Source: Desulfovibrio fairfieldensis | Lineage (GTDB): Bacteria; Desulfobacterota; Desulfovibrionia; Desulfovibrionales; Desulfovibrionaceae | DNA: 64,000 nucleotides | Direction of reading: 5' to 3' | NCBI RefSeq assembly: GCF_001553605.1 | Contig: NZ_CP014229.1 | Location: 3,190,501 to 3,254,500 of the forward strand | Shown here: piece after piece, positions 1 to 9,379 of the stretch | Layout of the letters: each line of letters begins with the position of its first letter | Position numbering within the stretch: the stretch's first letter is position 1 | Notes under the pieces: generated by a model | Seen by the model: the letters and a program-made list of their open reading frames with translations, nothing else | Told to the model about the DNA's origin: nothing | Database searches by the model: none | Made by a program: the position numbers and the translations under genes

Positions 1-12
1 TTCCCTGGATAG

Positions 13-40
13 AAGGCCCCGGAAAACCGGGGCCTTTGTC
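13..40. terminator. Intrinsic terminator hairpin
   Basis: A perfect 8-bp stem (15-22 pairing with 27-34, GC only) with an AAAA loop is followed by TTT on the plus strand. It lies between whatever is to the left of the window and the 3' end of the convergent small gene at 50-559, so it may serve either direction. Confidence 0.6.
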
Positions 41-49
41 TCACAAGAT

Positions 50-559
50 TCAGGCTGTCAACGGCGCTTCCGCCGGTCTGAAATCCGCAAGGACAGAGCA
101 GACTTTACTCAAAACATGCACGGAAGTTTGCAGCCTGTCGCCGATCAGTTGAACGGTGAAGCCGTCAATATCCTCACCATCCTCGAAATGTTCCATGAGG
201 TAGGCCGTGACATAAAGATCGTCATGCACCTTATCGAGCAGGCCGGATAAATCCTCGGCTTTGTGCGCGGCAAGCGTTTCCTCCTCATATTTCAGCATAT
301 ACGACGGCACGCGGTAGCAGCGCAATTCGTGCGGCACTTCCCCGGCGGGCCCGGCGGCCTTGGGGGAAGCGGCGGCTGCCGTGTCCCGTTGCGCCGGTTC
401 CGGCTGTTCTTTTGCCGCAAAAACCAGCAAGGCCTGGGCCGCCTGTTGCAGCTTTTCGGCCAGATCCGTGAAGTGGGAGCAGGAAAAATCTGGAGACGCC
501 GCATCAGGCGGAGCAAATTGGGGCCGTGAGCGGCGTGCGCTCGGGGAAGAACTGGACAT
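50..559 (-). CDS. Hypothetical protein, 169 aa
   Basis: I do not recognise this family. The N-terminal 80 residues are Ser/Ala/Pro-rich and probably disordered. The C-terminal half (about residues 75-165) looks folded and helical, with a conserved-looking stretch ending in alternating hydrophobic and acidic residues (YEEETLAAHKAEDLSGLL, then DLYVTAYLMEHFEDGEDIDG). No signal peptide, membrane segment or catalytic motif is visible. It ends next to the hairpin at 13-40 and is divergent from the restriction cluster. The reading frame is long and its composition matches the neighbourhood, so I take it as a real gene of unknown function. Confidence 0.6.
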   Translation of the reverse strand: MSSSSPSARRSRPQFAPPDAASPDFSCSHFTDLAEKLQQAAQALLVFAAKEQPEPAQRDTAAAASPKAAGPAGEVPHELRCYRVPSYMLKYEEETLAAHKAEDLSGLLDKVHDDLYVTAYLMEHFEDGEDIDGFTVQLIGDRLQTSVHVLSKVCSVLADFRPAEAPLTA

Positions 560-1043
560 GGAGTACCTCTACGGTTTTTTGATTCGGAACTCTCAAAAAC
601 AGAAAGTTCCGGGTGCTCAAAACTGCCGCAGAGCAGCGGGCTATTTTCCGGCAAGCCGGTCTTGTATTTCGCCCACACCCGGAAAGAGCATACGGGAAGT
701 TACGCCGTGCCAAAGGCACAGCGCAAGAAAGCCCACAGTCTGTCGGGGTGGGAGCCGTCTACGGAAGGTGTTTTGAGCACCGGGAAGAAGGGAATCATAG
801 GCGCGGGGAACTGTCAACAGCGGGCAGGGCCGGGAAGACGCACGGCAGCAAGCCCTCCCGACGAATACTATCGCCAAGAACGCCATGGTCTGCAAGGGGT
901 AGATGGGCACGGTGGAGTACAGCTTTATTATCTTTAATCCAAATATAACATGGCGGCAACAACGCTCAGATAAATTTAGTTTTCAGGCTTGTTCTCCATA
1001 AATTATATACAACGACGCATTGAATATGATTGCAGAAATTGCA
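560..1043. other. Non-coding stretch left of the Fic remnant
   Basis: About 480 bases without a convincing gene. Short open frames exist on both strands but have no recognisable domain, ribosome binding site or coherent composition. The part next to 559 must hold the promoter of the small unknown gene. I could not place a clear -35/-10 pair. Confidence 0.4.
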
Positions 1044-1256
1044 TTACTGCCATTCTAAGAAGTGAATCATTTCATAACTCGTACTCCGTCCGCCGCTTTC
1101 CCCTTGTCGCAAGATGCCGTATTCCATCAGCTCCCGAATATCCCGCAAGGCGGTATCCGGCGAACACTTTGCCAGCTTGGCGTATTTGCCGCTGGTCAAG
1201 TGGGCGACCTCGACTTTCACATGAAGCTCATCCGCATACGTGTTCGGCCCAGGAGG
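1044..1256 (-). pseudogene. Remnant: C-terminal winged-helix end of a Fic-family protein
   Basis: Read on the minus strand, the frame between the stop at 1257-1259 and the TAA at 1044-1046 contains LTSGKYAKLAKCSPDTALRD, then IRELMEYGILRQ, then a GGRSTSYE end. This is the typical C-terminal winged-helix of Fic-domain (AMP-transferase) proteins, where the last strand carries the GGRSTxY signature. The catalytic HPFxxGNGR core is not present anywhere upstream on this strand, and a stop codon interrupts the frame directly before the fragment. It is therefore a relic of a lost gene next to the restriction cluster. The open frame just upstream (1260-1385, ending KEIDVSGYYAKKLVRTM) is another possible relic that I cannot assign. 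Confidence 0.6.
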
Positions 1257-1407
1257 TCACATTGTACGAACAAGCTTTTTCGCATAGTATCCGGACACGT
1301 CAATTTCCTTCTTGGTGAAGACTCGTACTCCACCCACTGGCCACCCAGTGAATGGGAAAGCCGGGTTACACAACACAGCCTAACCTTCCAATAGGGTCAA
1401 GCAGCTC

Positions 1408-4380
1408 ATGACAGAACAACAAATCGAACAAGAGCTGATAAAGAATCTGGCTGACCTCAAGTATGTTCACCGTCAGGACATCCGCGATCGTGCCGCGCTG
1501 GAGGCCAACTTCCGGGAGAAATTTGAAGCTCTGAACCGGGTACGCCTGACAGACGGCGAATTTTCACGCCTGCTGGAACAAATTATTATCCCAGATGTGT
1601 TCAGTGCCGCCCGGCTTTTGCGCGAACGCAACAGCTTTGAACGCGACGACGGCACGCCGCTCTTCTACACACTCGTCAATATCAAAGACTGGTGCAAGAA
1701 CACCTTTGAAGTTGTCAACCAACTCCGCATAAATACAGATTACAGCCACCACCGCTATGACGTCATATTGCTCATCAATGGCGTCCCTGTAGTGCAGATT
1801 GAGCTGAAAACGCTGGCTATCAGCCCGCGCCGGGCAATGCAGCAAATTGTTGACTACAAAAATGATCCCGGCAACGGCTACGGCAAAACCCTGCTCTGTT
1901 TTTTGCAATTATTCATTGTCAGCAACATGAGCGACACATGGTATTTTGCCAACAATAACAACCGCCATTTCAGTTTTGATGCGGATGAACGCTTTTTGCC
2001 ACTCTATCAGTTTGCCGGAGACGACAACAAAAAAATCACCCAGCTTGACCGTTTTGCAGACCATTTTCTGGCCAAATGTACGCTGGCAGAGATGATCAGC
2101 CGTTATATGGTGCTGGTGGCCAGCGAACAAAAGCTCATGGTTATGCGCCCTTATCAAATATATGCCGTCCAGGCCATTGTGGACTGCATTCACCAAAACT
2201 GCGGTAATGGGTACATCTGGCACACCACAGGCAGCGGCAAAACGCTGACCTCTTTCAAGGCGTCCACACTGCTCAAAGACAACCCGGACATAGAAAAGTG
2301 TCTGTTTGTGGTTGACCGCAAAGACCTTGACCGTCAGACGCGGGAAGAGTTCAATCGCTTTCAGGAGGGCTGTGTTGAGGCCAACACCAACACGGCTGCG
2401 CTGGTGCAGCGGCTGCTTTCCGATGATTACGCCGACAAGGTCATCGTCACCACCATTCAGAAACTGGGGCTTGCCCTCGATGCCGGCAACCCCGGCAACT
2501 ACAAGGAGCGCCTGAAACCGCTGCGCAACAAGCGCATGGTGTTCATTTTTGACGAATGTCACCGCTCTCAGTTTGGCGATAACCACAAAGCCATCAAAGA
2601 CTTTTTCCCAAACGCCCAATTGTTCGGCTTCACTGGAACCCCCATCTTTGAAGCAAACGCTTCCTATACGCAAATCACAGGGGAGCAAGGTTACTATAAA
2701 ACCACAGCAGATATTTTTCAGCGTGAGCTGCACGCCTATACCATCACCCATGCCATTGAAGACCGCAACGTGCTGCGTTTTCTTGTTGAATACTACAAGC
2801 CGGAGGACAAAGGCGTCTCCAAGCTCAACGAGTCGATGCGCAAGCGTGCTGTTGTGGAAGCTATACTGGACAAACACAATGCCTCCACCGCCCAGCGCAA
2901 ATTCAATGCGCTGTTTGCCACATCGGGCATCATTCACGCGATAGAGTATTACCAGCTTTTCAAAGAGGTTCAGGCAGAGCGCGCGGCGGCGGACAGCCAT
3001 TATGAACCGTTGAACATCGCCTGCGTGTTTTCCCCGCCCGCGGAAGGCAACAAAGATGTGCAGCAAATTCAGGAAGACCTGCCTCAGGAAAAGCTGGATA
3101 ACACCGAAGCCCCCGAAGAGAAAAAGGCTGCGCTCAAGGCTATCATTGCCGATTATAATGCCAGCTACAGCACCAATCACAGCATCAATGAATTTGACCT
3201 GTACTATCAGGACATACAAAAGCGCATCAAGGATCAGCAATATCCCAATGAGGACTTGCCTCACGCGCAAAAGATCGACGTCACCATTGTGGTGGATATG
3301 CTGCTCACAGGTTTTGACTCCAAATTTCTCAACACCTTGTATGTGGACAAAAACCTCAAGCATCATGGCTTGATTCAGGCATTTTCGCGCACTAATCGCG
3401 TACTGAACGACACCAAGCCCTATGGCAAGATTCTGGACTTCCGCCAGCAGGAAAAGGCCGTTGATACTGCCATAGCCATGTTTTCCGGTGAAAAGTCCGA
3501 CACAGCGAGAGAGATTTGGCTTGTCGATCCCGCCCCTGCCGTCATTACCAAATTGGAAAGCGCAGTCACGCAGCTGGATGCCTTCATGCACTCCCAGGGC
3601 CTGACGTGCGCCCCGGAAGACGTGAACAATCTGAAGGGTGACGAAGCCCGCTGCCAGTTCATCAATCTGTTCAAAGAGGTCAAGCGCCTGAAAACCCAGC
3701 TTGACCAGTACACCGACCTCACCCCGGAACACGCCGAAACCATAGAAAAGCTCATCCCTCCCGATCAATTGCAGGGCTTGCAGGGGGTGTACCTGGAAAC
3801 TGCCCAACGCCTGAAAGCCCAGCAGGAAAAGAAGGATGGCAAGGCCGACCCCGCTGCTGATGCGGTGCAGCAATTGGAATTTGAGTTTGTGCTCTTTTCC
3901 TCCGCAGTGATCGACTATGATTATATCATGAAGCTCATTGCCGGATATACCCAGGCTGTTCCGGGCAAGCAGTCCATGACCCGCGACGAACTCATCGGCC
4001 TTATCCAGGCCGATGCCAAATTTGTGGACGAGCGCGACGATATTGCCGCCTATATCAAGACGTTGAGCACTGACAAGGGGATGAGTGAGGCCGCTATCCG
4101 TGAAGGCTACGAGCAGTTTAAAACCGAGAAAACTGCGCAAGATCTGGCCGCCATTGCCGCCAGGCACGGTCTTGAGGCGACCTCTATGCAAGGTTTCGTG
4201 GACAGCATCATGCAGCGCATGATCTTTGACGGTGAGCAGCTCAGCGACCTGCTGGCGCCTCTGGGCCTGGGCTGGAAGGCCCGCACCCAGAAGGAACTGG
4301 CCCTGATGGAAGACCTTATCCCCCTGCTGCATAAGCTTGCCAAGGGGCGCGACATTTCGGGGCTGGGAGCCTATGAGTAA
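1408..4380 (+). CDS. hsdR: Type I restriction enzyme, R (translocase/endonuclease) subunit
   Basis: The motor and nuclease subunit of a Type I restriction-modification enzyme, which loads on unmethylated target DNA, translocates with ATP and cuts at a distance. The protein is 990 aa, normal for HsdR. The N-terminal nuclease domain has the PD-(D/E)xK pattern (D118, then E132-x-K134 in VVQIELKT). The superfamily 2 helicase part has Walker A HTTGSGKT (about residue 272) and a DECH box (D382). The C-terminal third is the helical HsdS/HsdM-binding region. It overlaps the next gene, hsdS, by 8 bases (hsdS ATG at 4373, hsdR stop at 4378-4380), indicating translational coupling. The ribosome binding site is weak (AGGGTC near 1393). 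No frame damage is seen, so it is probably functional. Confidence 0.95.
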   Translation: MTEQQIEQELIKNLADLKYVHRQDIRDRAALEANFREKFEALNRVRLTDGEFSRLLEQIIIPDVFSAARLLRERNSFERDDGTPLFYTLVNIKDWCKNTFEVVNQLRINTDYSHHRYDVILLINGVPVVQIELKTLAISPRRAMQQIVDYKNDPGNGYGKTLLCFLQLFIVSNMSDTWYFANNNNRHFSFDADERFLPLYQFAGDDNKKITQLDRFADHFLAKCTLAEMISRYMVLVASEQKLMVMRPYQIYAVQAIVDCIHQNCGNGYIWHTTGSGKTLTSFKASTLLKDNPDIEKCLFVVDRKDLDRQTREEFNRFQEGCVEANTNTAALVQRLLSDDYADKVIVTTIQKLGLALDAGNPGNYKERLKPLRNKRMVFIFDECHRSQFGDNHKAIKDFFPNAQLFGFTGTPIFEANASYTQITGEQGYYKTTADIFQRELHAYTITHAIEDRNVLRFLVEYYKPEDKGVSKLNESMRKRAVVEAILDKHNASTAQRKFNALFATSGIIHAIEYYQLFKEVQAERAAADSHYEPLNIACVFSPPAEGNKDVQQIQEDLPQEKLDNTEAPEEKKAALKAIIADYNASYSTNHSINEFDLYYQDIQKRIKDQQYPNEDLPHAQKIDVTIVVDMLLTGFDSKFLNTLYVDKNLKHHGLIQAFSRTNRVLNDTKPYGKILDFRQQEKAVDTAIAMFSGEKSDTAREIWLVDPAPAVITKLESAVTQLDAFMHSQGLTCAPEDVNNLKGDEARCQFINLFKEVKRLKTQLDQYTDLTPEHAETIEKLIPPDQLQGLQGVYLETAQRLKAQQEKKDGKADPAADAVQQLEFEFVLFSSAVIDYDYIMKLIAGYTQAVPGKQSMTRDELIGLIQADAKFVDERDDIAAYIKTLSTDKGMSEAAIREGYEQFKTEKTAQDLAAIAARHGLEATSMQGFVDSIMQRMIFDGEQLSDLLAPLGLGWKARTQKELALMEDLIPLLHKLAKGRDISGLGAYE

Positions 4381-5728
4381 GGTGAAAATGATGAGTGCAA
4401 AAGACAAAAAGAAAGGCGCTCTGGTACCGCGTTTGCGCTTTCCTGAATTTATTGGGGATAGGGAGTGGGACTGTGCACAGATGGGTGATATATACGCCTT
4501 TAAAAAGAACAATTCTTTTTCTAGGGATATGTTGAATTATAATGCTGGTGATGTAAAAAATATTCACTACGGGGATATTCACAAAAAATTTTCTTCACAT
4601 TTTTATGCAGAAAATGAAAATATTCCCTTTGTAAATTGTAATATAAATTTAGGAAGCATATCAGAAGATTGTCTTTGTACAGCTGGTGATATTATTTTTG
4701 CAGATGCCTCTGAGGACATAAAAGATATTGGAAAATGCATTGAGATTATCTCCAATAATAAAGAACGTATCTTATCCGGTTTACACACGATTTTTACACG
4801 TCAGTTTAGTAGCACAGTGGTAATTGGATTTGGCGGGTATTTGTTTCAAAGCCCCAGAGTGAGGGCGCAAATCCAAAAAGAGGCTCAGGGTACAAAAATT
4901 TTAGGAATATCTTCTGGAAGGTTAGCAACGATCTCAATTAGTTTTCCTTTTGCTAAGGGAGAACAGCAAAAAATTGCCGACTGCCTTTCCTCCCTTGATG
5001 AACGCATTGCCGCCGAAACCAATAAGCTCGACGCCCTCAAGGCTCATAAAAAAGGGCTGCTCAAGCAGCTTTTTCCGGCGGAGGGCGAAACGCTGCCGCA
5101 GTTGCGCTTTCCTGAGTTTCAGGATGCGGGGGAGTGGAATAAAACAAGATTGAACAACTGTGTCTCAATTCATGCTGGACTAAATGTAGAGCAAGTGAAT
5201 TACCCAACAGACTATAAAGTTACGAGAATAGAAACCATTTCTACACAAAAAATAGACAATTATAAAGTAGGTTATATTCATCCGTTCCAAGGGATGACAG
5301 CCTACAAACTTAATGTCGGAGATATTTTATTTAGTAATATTAATAGTATAGAGCATATTGGAAAAAGTGTCTTTATTGATAAGGATTATGGCATATATCA
5401 TGGAATGAATCTTCTGCGCTTAGTCGCAACAAGTCAACCTAGAATTGCAAAATTTTTATTTTACTACATAAATACATCTAGTGTCCGTGAGTCTTTTAGA
5501 AGACGAGCAAATAAAGCTGTAAACCAAGCAAGCATCAACCAGACTGAACTTGGTAAAACTGTTATTTATATCCCTATATATAAAAAAGAGCAACAACGCA
5601 TCGCCAACTGCCTGTCCTCTCTTGACGAACTCATCGCCGCCCAAACACAAAAGATTAACCTACTCAAAGATCACAAGAAAGGACTTATGCAACAGCTTTT
5701 CCCAGTCCTTAACGAGGCCCAGGTATGA
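4373..5728 (+). CDS. hsdS: Type I restriction-modification specificity subunit
   Basis: The DNA-recognition subunit shared by the methylase and restriction complexes. Start chosen at ATG 4373 (GGGAG just upstream; 451 aa); ATG 4391 is possible. Two target-recognition domains are each followed by a conserved helical spacer: the first ends QQKIADCLSSLDERIAAE...KKGLLKQLFP, the second QQRIANCLSSLDELIAAQ...KKGLMQQLFP. The two halves also begin with similar blocks (LVPRLRFPEF and TLPQLRFPEF). The recognition domains (about 4480-4950 and 5150-5590) are strikingly A+T-rich compared with the GC-rich spacers, the usual sign that they are exchanged horizontally. The stop overlaps the following ATG by 4 bases. 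Confidence 0.93.
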   Translation: MSKVKMMSAKDKKKGALVPRLRFPEFIGDREWDCAQMGDIYAFKKNNSFSRDMLNYNAGDVKNIHYGDIHKKFSSHFYAENENIPFVNCNINLGSISEDCLCTAGDIIFADASEDIKDIGKCIEIISNNKERILSGLHTIFTRQFSSTVVIGFGGYLFQSPRVRAQIQKEAQGTKILGISSGRLATISISFPFAKGEQQKIADCLSSLDERIAAETNKLDALKAHKKGLLKQLFPAEGETLPQLRFPEFQDAGEWNKTRLNNCVSIHAGLNVEQVNYPTDYKVTRIETISTQKIDNYKVGYIHPFQGMTAYKLNVGDILFSNINSIEHIGKSVFIDKDYGIYHGMNLLRLVATSQPRIAKFLFYYINTSSVRESFRRRANKAVNQASINQTELGKTVIYIPIYKKEQQRIANCLSSLDELIAAQTQKINLLKDHKKGLMQQLFPVLNEAQV

Positions 5729-6834
5729 GTAATACCCCGAAAATTTGGGAATACCCCACCTTGAGCAAGCTGGTGACACGCCTTCGGGATGACCTGAATA
5801 ACGCAAATTATGTATTGCTGTTCGCCTATAACGGCACAGGCAAAACCCGCCTTTCCATGGAATTCAAGAATGCCGGAAAAAGAGACGTTTCCAGCGATAC
5901 ACTCTATTTCAACGCCTACACCGAAGACCTCTTTTCCTGGGACAATGATCTTCAAAGCGATGCGGAGCGTTATTTACGCCTCAACACAGTCTCCAAGTTT
6001 TTTTCCGGCTTCAAAGAGCTGGCGTTGGAAGAAAAAATTTTTTCGTACCTCGAACGCTATGCGGATTTTGACTTCAAGATTGACTATGAACAGTGGTCGA
6101 TTTCGTTCTCGCGTGGGGAAGAAGAAAACATCAAGATTTCTCGTGGCGAAGAGAATATTTTTATCTGGTGTATTTTCCTTGCCATTTGCACCCTTGTCAT
6201 TGAAGGACACGAGTCCTATGCATGGGTGAAATATATCTATATTGATGACCCCATATCATCTCTGGATGATAATAACGCCATTGCTGTAGCTACAGACCTC
6301 ATCAATACACTAAAAAAACCAGAAAATACAACAAAGTGTATCATTTCCTCCCATCATGGATTGTTTTTCAATGTGCTGTGGAACGAATTCAAACGCTCAC
6401 GTACAAACTATAACACTTATTTCTTTTACCGCTCGGCACAAGGCGAAAAGTACTCCTTGCAAAGAACGGACGAAGCGCCCTTCTTTCATCATGTGGCCAT
6501 GCTCAGCGAGTTGCAACAGGCTATGGAAAGCAATCAAATCTACACGCATCATTTCAATGCCTTGCGCAGCATTATGGAAAAAACAGCCGTTTTCTTTGGC
6601 TACAAAGATTTTTCATCGTGCATTCATGGCGTTGATGACGAAGTGCTGTATACACGCGCCCTCAATCTCTTAAGCCACGGCCAATACTCCATCTATACCC
6701 CGCGAGAGATGGTGGACGACACCAAAGAGCTTTTTAAAAGTATTTTCACGGCTTTTCTGAGCCGCTACCGATTTGAAATTCCCCAACTCACCAAACAAAT
6801 TGCCAACACCCCCACCCCCAAGGAACAGCCATGA
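5725..6834 (+). CDS. prrC: PrrC-type anticodon nuclease (tRNA-Lys-cleaving ACNase)
   Basis: In the PrrC family an ABC-like NTPase is held silent by a Type I RM complex; when a phage inhibitor disables the RM enzyme, PrrC cuts tRNA-Lys in the anticodon loop and stops infection. The 369-aa protein has Walker A AYNGTGKTRLS (34-44), the PrrC-specific block FNAYTEDLFSWDNDLQ (62-77), an ABC signature-like SRGEE (139-143), Walker B and D-loop IYIDDPISSLDD (171-182) and H-loop His210/His211. The C-terminal nuclease half keeps the R-x3-E pair (R281, E285 in LRSIMEKT) and a His (H318), matching the Arg320/Glu324/His356 triad known for E. coli PrrC. It is translationally coupled to hsdS (4-base overlap) and hsdM (4-base overlap), so it is made with its RM partner. 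The family call is strong; activity and tRNA target are inferred. Confidence 0.9.
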   Translation: MSNTPKIWEYPTLSKLVTRLRDDLNNANYVLLFAYNGTGKTRLSMEFKNAGKRDVSSDTLYFNAYTEDLFSWDNDLQSDAERYLRLNTVSKFFSGFKELALEEKIFSYLERYADFDFKIDYEQWSISFSRGEEENIKISRGEENIFIWCIFLAICTLVIEGHESYAWVKYIYIDDPISSLDDNNAIAVATDLINTLKKPENTTKCIISSHHGLFFNVLWNEFKRSRTNYNTYFFYRSAQGEKYSLQRTDEAPFFHHVAMLSELQQAMESNQIYTHHFNALRSIMEKTAVFFGYKDFSSCIHGVDDEVLYTRALNLLSHGQYSIYTPREMVDDTKELFKSIFTAFLSRYRFEIPQLTKQIANTPTPKEQP

Positions 6835-8438
6835 CCGAACAAAACCAAAAACAACTGGGCGCTGTCCTTTGGAGCATTGCCGATACCTTGCGCGGAGCCA
6901 TGGATGCGGACGACTTCCGTGACTATATGCTTGCCTTTCTCTTTTTGCGCTACCTGTCCGACAATTATGAAGTCGCGGCCAAAAAGGAATTGGGAAACGA
7001 GTACCCCGATGCCGGCACACAGCCCGGCGTAACGCCCTTGCGCATCTGGTATGCCGCCAATCAGGCCGACGTGCCGGAGTTTGAAAAGCTCATGCGCCGT
7101 CGCGTACATTACGTCATCAAGCCGGAGTATCTCTGGGACAGTATTGCCGAGATGGCGCGCACGCAGGATGGGGAATTGCTGAACACCCTTCAGTACGGCT
7201 TCAAATATATTGAAAATGAATCCTTCGACAGCACCTTTCAGGGGCTGTTTTCAGAAATCAATCTCACTTCCGAGAAGCTTGGCAAGCGCAACCCCGAGCG
7301 CAATGAGAAACTTTGTGATATTATAAAGAAAATTGCCGAAGGCTTGTCCAGCTTCTCCAGTGAGGGCGATACGCTGGGCGATGCCTATGAATATCTGATC
7401 GACAAATTCGCGGCAGGCTCCGGCAAAAAAGCCGGCGAATTCTATACACCACACGAAATATCCAGCATTTTATCAGGGATAGTGACGCTGGACAGCCAGG
7501 ATCCCAGCACCGGCCCCAAAAAACATCTTGCCAGCGTGCTTGATTTCGCCTGCGGCTCCGGTTCGCTTTTGCTCAATGTACGGGGGCGCATGGGAGCGCA
7601 AGGCATAGGCAAAATCTACGGTCAGGAAAAGAACGTCACCACCTACAACCTGGCGCGCATGAACATGTTGCTGCATGGCGTGAAAGACTCGGAATTTGAG
7701 ATATTCCACGGCGACACCCTGACCAACGACTGGGACATGCTGCGCGAAACCAATCCCGCGAAAAAGCCCTATTTCGATGCCGTGGTGGCCAATCCCCCTT
7801 TCAGCTACCGTTGGAATCCCAGTGAGGCGCTGGGCGAAGATGTGCGTTTCAAAAATTATGGACTGGCTCCGAAATCCGCCGCAGACTTCGCCTTTTTGCT
7901 GCACGGCTTCCACTACCTGAAGCGGGAAGGCACTATGGCCATTATCCTGCCGCATGGCGTGCTGTTCCGTGGCGGCGCGGAGGAACGCATCCGCCGCAAA
8001 CTGCTTGAAGACGGCAACATAGACACCATTATCGGGCTGCCCGCCAACCTTTTTTACTCCACGGGCATTCCCGTGTGCGTCCTTGTGCTCAAAAAGTGTA
8101 AAAAGTCTGATGACGTGCTCTTCATCAATGCCTCTGAGCATTTTGAAAAGGGTAAACGGCAAAATAGACTCTCTACGGAACACATAAAAAAAATTGTAGA
8201 TACCTATCAGTTCCGCACAGAAGAAGAACGATATTCTAAATGTGTCAGCATGGAAGAAATTTCCGAAAACGGCTACAATCTGAATATTTCCAGATACGTC
8301 AGCACAGCAACGCCGGAAAAGGAAATTGACCTTGCCGATGTTCATAAAAAAATGATGGCGGTGGATGCGCAAATCAAAGCCGCCACGGAAAAACACAATG
8401 CGTTTTTGAAAGAGCTGGGTCTGCCCCTTTTGCCATAG
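6831..8438 (+). CDS. hsdM: Type I restriction-modification methyltransferase subunit
   Basis: N6-adenine methylase of the Type I system, working with HsdS to modify host sites and with HsdS and HsdR to restrict. The 535-aa length is typical. It has the N-terminal HsdM helical domain (opening LGAVLWSIADTLRGAMDADD), SAM-binding motif I FACGSGSLLL (about residues 240-250) and catalytic motif IV NPPF (N321). The ATG overlaps the stop of the anticodon nuclease gene by 4 bases, making hsdR-hsdS-prrC-hsdM one transcriptional unit. In the classical E. coli prr locus prrC lies between the S and R genes, so the order here is different. Confidence 0.95.
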   Translation: MTEQNQKQLGAVLWSIADTLRGAMDADDFRDYMLAFLFLRYLSDNYEVAAKKELGNEYPDAGTQPGVTPLRIWYAANQADVPEFEKLMRRRVHYVIKPEYLWDSIAEMARTQDGELLNTLQYGFKYIENESFDSTFQGLFSEINLTSEKLGKRNPERNEKLCDIIKKIAEGLSSFSSEGDTLGDAYEYLIDKFAAGSGKKAGEFYTPHEISSILSGIVTLDSQDPSTGPKKHLASVLDFACGSGSLLLNVRGRMGAQGIGKIYGQEKNVTTYNLARMNMLLHGVKDSEFEIFHGDTLTNDWDMLRETNPAKKPYFDAVVANPPFSYRWNPSEALGEDVRFKNYGLAPKSAADFAFLLHGFHYLKREGTMAIILPHGVLFRGGAEERIRRKLLEDGNIDTIIGLPANLFYSTGIPVCVLVLKKCKKSDDVLFINASEHFEKGKRQNRLSTEHIKKIVDTYQFRTEEERYSKCVSMEEISENGYNLNISRYVSTATPEKEIDLADVHKKMMAVDAQIKAATEKHNAFLKELGLPLLP

Positions 8439-8470
8439 GGAAGCACACTATCTTTTACAAGGAATAGTTC

Positions 8471-9379
8471 ATGGCCCAAATTACCAATAAGCGCCTTGGG
8501 GAGCTGGTACAGACCCTTTTTCGTATTCTGGAAAAGCAGCCGGAAGGCATGAAGGCTAAAGAGGCCCTGGCGGCGCTGGCTGATTCCGTCACGCTTACAG
8601 AGTATGAAGCGGGCAGCTATGAAAGCGGGCGCCGCTTTGAAAAGATCGTGCGCTTTGCCACCGTTGATACAGTACGCGCAGGTTGGCTCATCAAGGATGA
8701 CGGGATATGGACCCTGACTGGAGAGGGAGCGAAGGCCCTGAAGCTCTTCAAGGACCCTGAAGTATTCCACAAGATGGCCGCCCAGCTGTATCGTCAATGG
8801 TATAAACAGCACAAGGGGCGGCAAGCCGAAAATCAATGCGCTGCTTCCTCCGAATCGGAAGATGTTGAGGATGAAAGCGAAAAAAGCGTCAGTGTTTCCT
8901 ACGAGGAAGCCAGGGAACAGGCACAGGAGACAATCGACGCTTTTTTACATGCCATGGATCCCTATGATTTTCAGAAACTAGTAGCAGAGCTGCTCAAGGC
9001 CATCGGCTACCATGTGACGTGGATCGCGCCTCCGGGCAAAGACGGCGGCGTGGACATCCTGGCATACACAGATCCACTGGGTACTCAGGGACCGCGCATC
9101 AAGGTGCAGGTCAAGCAACAATGCAAAGCCGTAACCGAGCCGGATCTCAAATCATTCATGGCAAATATCGGCCAGCATGACAGCGGCATCTTTTTCTGCA
9201 CAGGGGGGTTCACCAAGGATGCCGAGGCCTACGCCCGCAGTCAGGAAAGCAAGCGCATCATGCTTGTGGACAGTGCCAAACTTGTCCAGCTCTGGTCGGA
9301 CAACATCCCGCGCTTGAGCGATCAGGCATGGCAGCGACTGCCCCTTACGCCCATCTTTTTTCTGACCCCGGAGAAATGA
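8471..9379 (+). CDS. Mrr-like restriction endonuclease with N-terminal winged helix
   Basis: 302 aa. The C-terminal half is an Mrr_cat domain of the PD-(D/E)xK superfamily: GGVDILAY (D195) followed by the Q-x-K catalytic strand KVQVKQQ (Q213, K215), then an FFCTGGFT strand. The N-terminal about 110 residues resemble the winged-helix domain that fuses to Mrr (HxxW-like region, then GDGIWTLTGEG-type wing). The call implies a modification-dependent nuclease acting on methylated foreign DNA. It starts 32 bases after hsdM and ends overlapping the ATG of the next open frame, so it is probably part of the same operon. Whether the substrate is methylated DNA cannot be read from the sequence. Confidence 0.8.
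   Translation: MAQITNKRLGELVQTLFRILEKQPEGMKAKEALAALADSVTLTEYEAGSYESGRRFEKIVRFATVDTVRAGWLIKDDGIWTLTGEGAKALKLFKDPEVFHKMAAQLYRQWYKQHKGRQAENQCAASSESEDVEDESEKSVSVSYEEAREQAQETIDAFLHAMDPYDFQKLVAELLKAIGYHVTWIAPPGKDGGVDILAYTDPLGTQGPRIKVQVKQQCKAVTEPDLKSFMANIGQHDSGIFFCTGGFTKDAEAYARSQESKRIMLVDSAKLVQLWSDNIPRLSDQAWQRLPLTPIFFLTPEK

Noticed and set aside
1260-1385. Open minus-strand stretch ending KEIDVSGYYAKKLVRTM
   Set aside because: It looks protein-like and may be another relic, but I cannot assign it to a family, and the region lacks a start with a ribosome binding site.
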